Assembly: GCA_022385805.1 (NCBI GenBank)
Contig: MU277708.1
Span: forward strand, 1-64,000
From: Pilatotrama ljubarskyi
Lineage: Eukaryota > Basidiomycota > Agaricomycetes > Polyporales > Polyporaceae
Direction of reading: 5' to 3'
Length of the DNA stretch: 64,000 nucleotides
Below the pieces are notes generated by a model that made no database searches, was not told where the DNA came from, and was given only the letters and a program-made list of their open reading frames with translations. This document shows positions 58,416-64,000 of the stretch, piece after piece (the stretch's first letter is position 1; every line of letters starts with the position of its first letter). The position numbers and the translations under genes were made by a program.

Positions 58416-61175
58416 TCAAACACCATCTTGTCCGGCCTCAGTCATCCTCACCCACAAACCACCCTGCGGAAGAACATGAGCTTCCACCAACCGAACGGGA
58501 GTGTGAAACAACGTGACTCACCTGTAGCGAGAGGGTCAGATGACACCTCGGAATGAGCTTCTCCTTGCCCTTCTGCCCTTCGGCGCCGGCCCACTCCGGG
58601 GGAGCGAGCGAGTCGGGGGGCTGAGCGGATAGGTCCAGTTCCATGTGCGAGAATTGTTGCAGAAGACGGATGAGAAAGAACGATATCTCATTGTACGCAA
58701 ACTGCCAAGAAAGATGGTTTTCAGCAGCTTGCCGACGGACTCTTATCTGACATACCTGCTGCCCCAAGCAGATGCGAGGGCCTGCATTGAATGGGAGGAA
58801 GATGAAAGGATTGGCGGTGAAGTATGTGTTCAGCCGTTCGTCCAGCCACCTGTCGGGGTCAAAGTAGAGCGCTGCGCGAAGTCTCTGTCAGTCACGCGGT
58901 CTGAGGGAAGGAACCTGGTATATGCGACGCACCATCAGGTCCCCAGTAGTCTTTACGCCGCTGCAGCATCAGCACAGAGTAAGACACGCTAAGCAGACCT
59001 AGTCGTCAATATCGCAAGCCGCATGTAATTGCTAGGTCGCCTACGGAGTGTTAGCCGGTATGAACACTCGAGGACCGTCAGGGTCAGTCGGGTTGGGTAA
59101 CGTCGTGTCCCGTGCTGCGACGCTGAAAGCCGCACTCTTCAGTACCTGAACCACAGCGGACGACTACGGGTATACTCACCGGATGTTAAACGGTCTAGCA
59201 AATGTCAAAAAGATTCAGCACCGAGCATAACAGTACGCCTACAAGCACGCACACTATGGGATAGACTCGAAGGGTTTCTGCACAGTTACTGTCAGACTGC
59301 ATACATATGCCAATGCAGGCCATGACTCACCGTTGATCACGGCCCTCAAATACTTCAACTGCCTAATGTCGTCGAAAGTGGGCGTCCGAGTGGGTCCAAG
59401 TGTCTCCAAAATCTCCGTACGCAGACGTTGAAAGATGTCAGAGTAGAGACAGAGCATGTAGACTACGAGTGTCAGCGTCGCTGCGGTCTGTCGGAGACGT
59501 TAGATAGCTTGCCGTCTGACGGGCACCACAGGATCATACCGTGTCTCTTCCGGCGAACAAAATATTCAGTGTCTCGTCGTGGAGCACCGTAGGATCTGCC
59601 ACCAGCGGTAGCTGTGAGCGGCAGACGCGGCGACCGACTTTGGACAGACGCACCTTCGGTAATCTTCACCAGATGGTCCAACAATGTCTCATCCTCCTCC
59701 GCCTTGTTCTCCACAGTACCTTGTTCTCCGCCAGTGGCGTGACGGTTCTTTGAGATAGCCTCTTCCAATATCGGCTGTAGAAACGCGTCGATGACGCGCA
59801 TATGCTCTTTGCACTTGTCTTTGAAGAACTCCAACAAACCCCAAGCCCAGCCTACACGTAGACGGTAGGCCAGAATACTCTGCGCACTTAGGAGGGCTCG
59901 CGAGAATTGCTCCGCCTCATCAACCTCTCCAGCGACCTGTGGCGCTGTGCGGTCGTTGTGTGCGTACGGGAGGTTGCTCCCCAGACTGCGCACGCAAGTG
60001 CCGAAGAGGAACTCTGTAGCACTGTCCAGGGTGAAGCGTAGAATGAGGTCCTAGAAGGGCATAATGATCAGGTATGACGAGACTTAGTTCACGGTACACT
60101 TTGCAGGCCGAGGGTGGCGTCGGCATACCTGAAAGTCTACCGCGTGCCCACCCCGGAAGCGTTCCTTCATCCTGTTGATCGCGGTCTCTGCAGACCGCGG
60201 CCGAGATTCGAGGATTAATGTCTGTTTCACGTAGGAGTTTCGACTAGCGACTGACCGGCGTGTACGTCGAAGAGCTCGAAATGGGAGATCCTATCTCGCG
60301 AGAAATACGGCCGAGTCATATTGCGGTGGAATCTGGTAGATTCGCAGACAAGTCAGAGCAGGCCTCAGATGCTTGATGGGACCGACATACTTCCACAGTT
60401 CTCCTGGTCAATCATAGCAATCATGAGGCATTTGAGCACGGCAGGATTCTCGGAACTAATGACATACCGTCGGCGTTAAAGACTCCGGTGCCCAGTACAG
60501 AGTTTAGCATCCCACGGAACAAGTCACCTGCAAAGAGCACTGAGAGATCGACGTCACTTTGCGCGTCGTCAACCGCACCTTTCTCGAAATTGACGAAGTC
60601 CGTGGCTAGTATGGCCTATGGAAATCGCATGCAAGAGGTTGAGCTCGAGCAGGGCGGTTCATGTCCGGAGGTCGACATACCTTGATTACATTCGCATCAT
60701 CACTCATGTATAAGCAATCCCATAGTATGTCAACCGAGAACAGGTGGTCAAGCTCTTCTATCCTGTCCCATATGCCTTCACCTGAAAGGTTGTCAGCTCA
60801 ATGCCTTGCGCACTGTTCTCATCGCCGAGTATGGTGCTCACCAATGTACCCGTTAGCAAACCGCTCCAGGGCATGTCGTAGGACATCCAGGTTCCCGGGG
60901 GAATTTCCGTCCCACCTAGGCGGGAGGATCGCACCCAGACGCTTGGCCTCTCGTTGGACTCGCAGTCCATGAAGGGTGATACGGAGCGCATGAACACTCG
61001 GAATGGTCAGAATAGCCCCGACCGCAACCACGACAGCAGGAAGATCAATGCCGACATATGCCTTGAGGATGCGTGAGAACAGCCAGAATCCCAGGATTGG
61101 GCCCAGAAGGGCACGGAGACTCCGCACAACGAGGTCGACCCCTGGAGGGACACGAGAGCTGTTACGGCTAAGCAT
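58416..61175 (-). CDS. Cytochrome P450, CYP63-like, copy 2
   Basis: Tandem paralogue of copy 1, same orientation and same exon plan. Start 61175: [20 protein letters not shown], then the membrane anchor ([19 protein letters not shown]). Exons give [87 protein letters not shown] and [20 protein letters not shown]. Tail: [15 protein letters not shown]. The intron at the position of the GC-AG intron of copy 1 is here a normal GTATGT...CAG (58702-58755). The last exons are nearly identical to copy 1 in protein ([20 protein letters not shown]). The middle ([20 protein letters not shown]) is much more diverged, which may reflect substrate-site change. All catalytic motifs are intact. Confidence 0.9.
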
Positions 61176-61820
61176 CGCAATCGCGGTGGGGGGCTAGTCT
61201 GTACAATGGCCAGTTGGAAGGAGGACGCCGCCTTGAATCTTGAAGCATGAGCTTGTATGGACATCATGATGTACAGCCTCTCCTGTCAACGTGCAGCCCA
61301 CGGCCCACTGGCCCACTGGCACACATCTGTGCCTTACTATCTCCGACTTCGCACATCTGTTTAGAGTTGGCACCGACCGCCGTAGGAGCATGGATCCGCG
61401 AGCAAGATGACAACGACGCAAGGGATATTGAGTGTGTCGGTGAGACAAATGATGGGCGACTCGGAGTGAAGTCAAGCAGTGCAATTCAATTGCTATTTCA
61501 CGGCAGACGGTTGGCGCCTTGGCAGCGGGACCACCCTCAAGGACTACTACTACTAGAGTAGTACGAGTGCTGATAGCATATACAGTACCACACCTGCGAG
61601 CATACGCTTCAACGTTCAGGCCTTAGGTACTAGGAACCTTATATACTCAAGCTCAGGTTGCGGACATGCATATAGCGCTAGCGACTCTCTGCTTCCACCC
61701 AAGCTGCAGCGACGTGGTTTTCGTCGCAATAAACGGAAGCTCGTACAAATATGATGGGCTTTACTAGTGTGAGGGGCCAGAATGCCGGGCATCTACGCAC
61801 ATACATGTAGCTGGAACAGA
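61176..61820. other. Intergenic, P450-2 promoter and CPSF2 3' flank
   Basis: 645 bases, no gene seen. The region upstream of P450 copy 2 has no clear TATA box. Confidence 0.5.
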
Positions 61821-64000
61821 TCAAGCTGCGACGAGAGCATGCAAAGCATAGATCTCCTTCCGGACTCTGTAGTAGATGTCAGACACAGAGCCCTCTAGCT
61901 CTACTCGTCCACGCCCAGTTTTCCTCACGGCGACAGAGTCCTCAAGAGACTCCGCGGTCGCCCCTCTTCTGGCTGCCGCACCACAGATGAGGACACCCTC
62001 GCCTACAAGCTCAGCCTGGATGCCAACTTGAGCGAGACGTGCCTTGAGTGCGGTCAGCTTGAGCTCGCCGATCATCGTGGATTGTGGTAGAGGCTGCTTC
62101 GGCCGGGAACCGAGCATCCGAGGCTGCAAGGGTTGTTGCGTGGCTACCTGTGATTGAATAGAGGCCGAGGACGCAGGAAGGAGTACCGGGATGGTAGAAG
62201 TCGCGAGGCTCGATATTCTTCCCGCTACATAACCCACTTCATTGTCCTCGAACTGCGGCGCTGTCAGATTAATATTAATCTACAATCCGAAGACGAGGAA
62301 CTCACCCGCGACATCTTGATGGAAGCTAGCAGTTCGTCGCTCAGAGAGATCGAGAAACTGTTGGTCTGCTGGCCGATTTGAACAGTCTCTCCTTGTGATG
62401 GAGCGTAGATTTCCTTCGTCATGGCCCGGATATTCGCGCAGCTTTCAATGAGAGACTCTGTGGCTGCTTGAGGCGCATGGATGAGGATCTGCCAAGAAAC
62501 CATCAGCGAATTCTATGGGCCAGCAGGGACACACTCACCATCTTCCGGGGGTTCACCTGTGGGACTATAGTCTTCACGGCACGTCCATCATTGAGACCCT
62601 CGAGATCGACGAAGAATAACCGGCAGGCAAGTTGTACCTCCGCGATAGAGGTGACGAACTTTGATGGGGGTTCTCGAGGTACCTTCTACGATATTCATGC
62701 CATCAGTACGGCCCTGCACGCCGTGCAGCAGTGTCAAGCTACCTTCGCCTCTTCCTCTTCCTTCCTTCGCCTGGCCTCCTTGGCCTCCTCATCCTCCGCG
62801 TCTTCCTCGAGCACCCTACCTTTCCGCAGCCACATACCCACGTCCACTATCTCGCCGTACTCATCGACCTTCCGTTTCTTCTCCACGTACGGGAACATAC
62901 GAAAACGCTGCGTCTGGCCCTCAGCGCTCTTGAAGAATGAGGTGGCTTTCGCCACATTCCCTTTCAGGTAGATGTCGAAGGATATTCGCGTGACCCCATC
63001 CTCCACGTCGTTCCCAAGAGCCCATTCGGTTCCGTCTGCCCCACCGCTCTCCCCGCGCTTCCGTTTGGTACCGGAGCGTGACGACGCATTGGGACCTTCG
63101 CGAGCCCGCTTGAGATCATCAGTGGTGTCCATAAGGTCCTCGCCGAGCGTCCTCTCCACCTCGTTCTCTTCGTCATCGGAGTCGGAGTTGTCGTCGCTCT
63201 CGGATTCGCTCTGGCCCTCGTCTGCCTCCAGCATCCGCTGTTGGCGAGCCATGGCAGCCTGCTGGGCCGCCTCCTTCTCCTTTGCCGCGCGTTCTTTCGC
63301 GAGGAACTCCTCGAGCTCAGCGCCTTGCAGCGGTACTTTGGAGTGTATCTTCGCGTGATCAATCAGGATATGCTACACCGAGCCAAAATGCACCCTACCT
63401 CCAGGCGCAGAACGCCATCCATCATGATATTGCTACCAATCTTCCCCCGGTCCCACTTAGCCTCTTCACGTTGAGCATTGTTCCACTTGTCGAAGAGAAG
63501 TCTTCCGAGGGTTCCGGGCTCGCTCCTTCCTGTTAGTAGCACGACGTTGTCGGGGATTTCGGCAAATTGAGCGAAGAGACTTCGGGATGGGCCATGGGAG
63601 AGTGTAGGTGGGACCGCCAAAATCAGCTTTGGGTCTTTGGAAGAGTATCTCTGCATCAGGGATTGTGGATTGGGGAAGAACTCCAAATGTCTGCAGTGTC
63701 GTGAGATTGTATGCGCGAGATGTGACCTGAGCTAGACTTACCGGAAGCGCAGGGCGAATGCACCGAGTGCCTCGTCGTCATCGTCGTCCCGTCTCCGACG
63801 GTCTCTGCCGCCATGTCCGGTCCCATCTTCGCCGACGTCCTCCTTGCTGATCGTACCGCCAAGCCACTCCATCATACTTCGTACGAAGGTCAACATCTCC
63901 CGGCCCGTGCGGGATAGCAAGCAGATGGGATATTTCAGACGAGAATAGTTCCAATGCTGGTCGAGCAGCACGAGCAGTTCCAGTACCCTCGTGCTGGAAT
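61821..64000 (-). CDS. CFT2: CPSF2/Cft2 cleavage and polyadenylation factor, C-terminal part
   Basis: The non-catalytic metallo-beta-lactamase partner of CPSF73 in pre-mRNA 3'-end cutting. The 5' end lies beyond base 64000, so the protein is partial. It begins in the beta-CASP region: DQHWNYSRLKYPICLLSRTG, REMLTFVRSMMEWLGG, HLEFFPNPQSLMQRYSSKDP, AEIPDNVVLLTGRSEPGTLG. DHAKIHSKVPLQGAELEEFL then leads into an acidic insert (SESESDDNSDSDDEENEVER) and RFRMFPYVEKKRKVDEYGEI with VDVGMWL. Next PPSKFVTSIAEVQLACRLFF and VDLEGLNDGRAVKTIVPQVN precede the C-terminal domain, with PRKMILIHAPQAATESLIES, QIGQQTNSFSISLSDELLAS and GRGRVELEGSVSDIYYRVRK. End: EIYALHALVAA. The gene is truncated only by the window edge. 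Confidence 0.93.

Overview
This window looks like nuclear DNA from a wood-decaying basidiomycete, probably a polypore-type white-rot fungus. The reasons are: GC-rich, dense genes cut by many 45-70 base GT-AG introns; a secreted AA9 polysaccharide monooxygenase; two tandem P450s of the CYP63 type; a basidiomycete-style MFS transporter; and no bacterial operon structure. The organism is inferred from protein families. No marker gene in the window fixes the species. Because most genes are split, each CDS below is given as one span from start codon to stop codon, introns included.

Layout. 0.7-5.1 kb: AA9 LPMO and an allantoate/pantothenate-type MFS transporter, both on the minus strand. 5.1-8.3 kb: a gap with no gene I can support. 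8.3-16.4 kb: plus-strand Ytp1-like membrane protein, ChaC-like gamma-glutamylcyclotransferase and exocyst Sec10. 16.6-22 kb: minus-strand mitochondrial enoyl-CoA hydratase, a Ser/Thr-rich single-span wall protein and a coiled-coil protein. 22.6-25.5 kb: an ACMSD-like amidohydrolase converging on quinolinate phosphoribosyltransferase. 25.9-28.4 kb: a Kre9/Knh-type GPI protein, then a possibly broken plus-strand gene. 28.5-32.3 kb: Gemin2-like protein and a divergent DUF3245 protein, then a His-Ser repeat protein. 33.3-41 kb: sensor-type globin, dual-specificity phosphatase and a very long alpha/beta hydrolase. 41.7-45.6 kb: two tandem alpha-tubulin genes. 45.9-46.6 kb: a stand-alone Copia Gag-like gene. 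47.5-53.2 kb: Bin3-type RNA methyltransferase, HAD phosphatase and exocyst Sec15. 53.5-54.4 kb: Arf GTPase. 54.9-61.2 kb: two tandem P450s. 61.8-64 kb: the C-terminal part of CPSF2/Cft2, running off the window.

Most genes are housekeeping: secretion (Sec10, Sec15, Arf), RNA processing (Gemin2, Bin3, CPSF2), cytoskeleton (alpha-tubulins), glutathione turnover (ChaC) and NAD synthesis (QPRTase). Ecological genes (LPMO, transporter, P450s, wall proteins) lie among them. I see no CRISPR array, no rRNA or convincing tRNA gene, no complete transposon and no secondary-metabolite cluster. The most unusual items are the diverged alpha-tubulin pair, a GC-AG intron in one P450 where its paralogue has GT-AG, microexons of 6 and 13 bases, the intact orphan Gag gene, and the interrupted gene at 27-28.4 kb.
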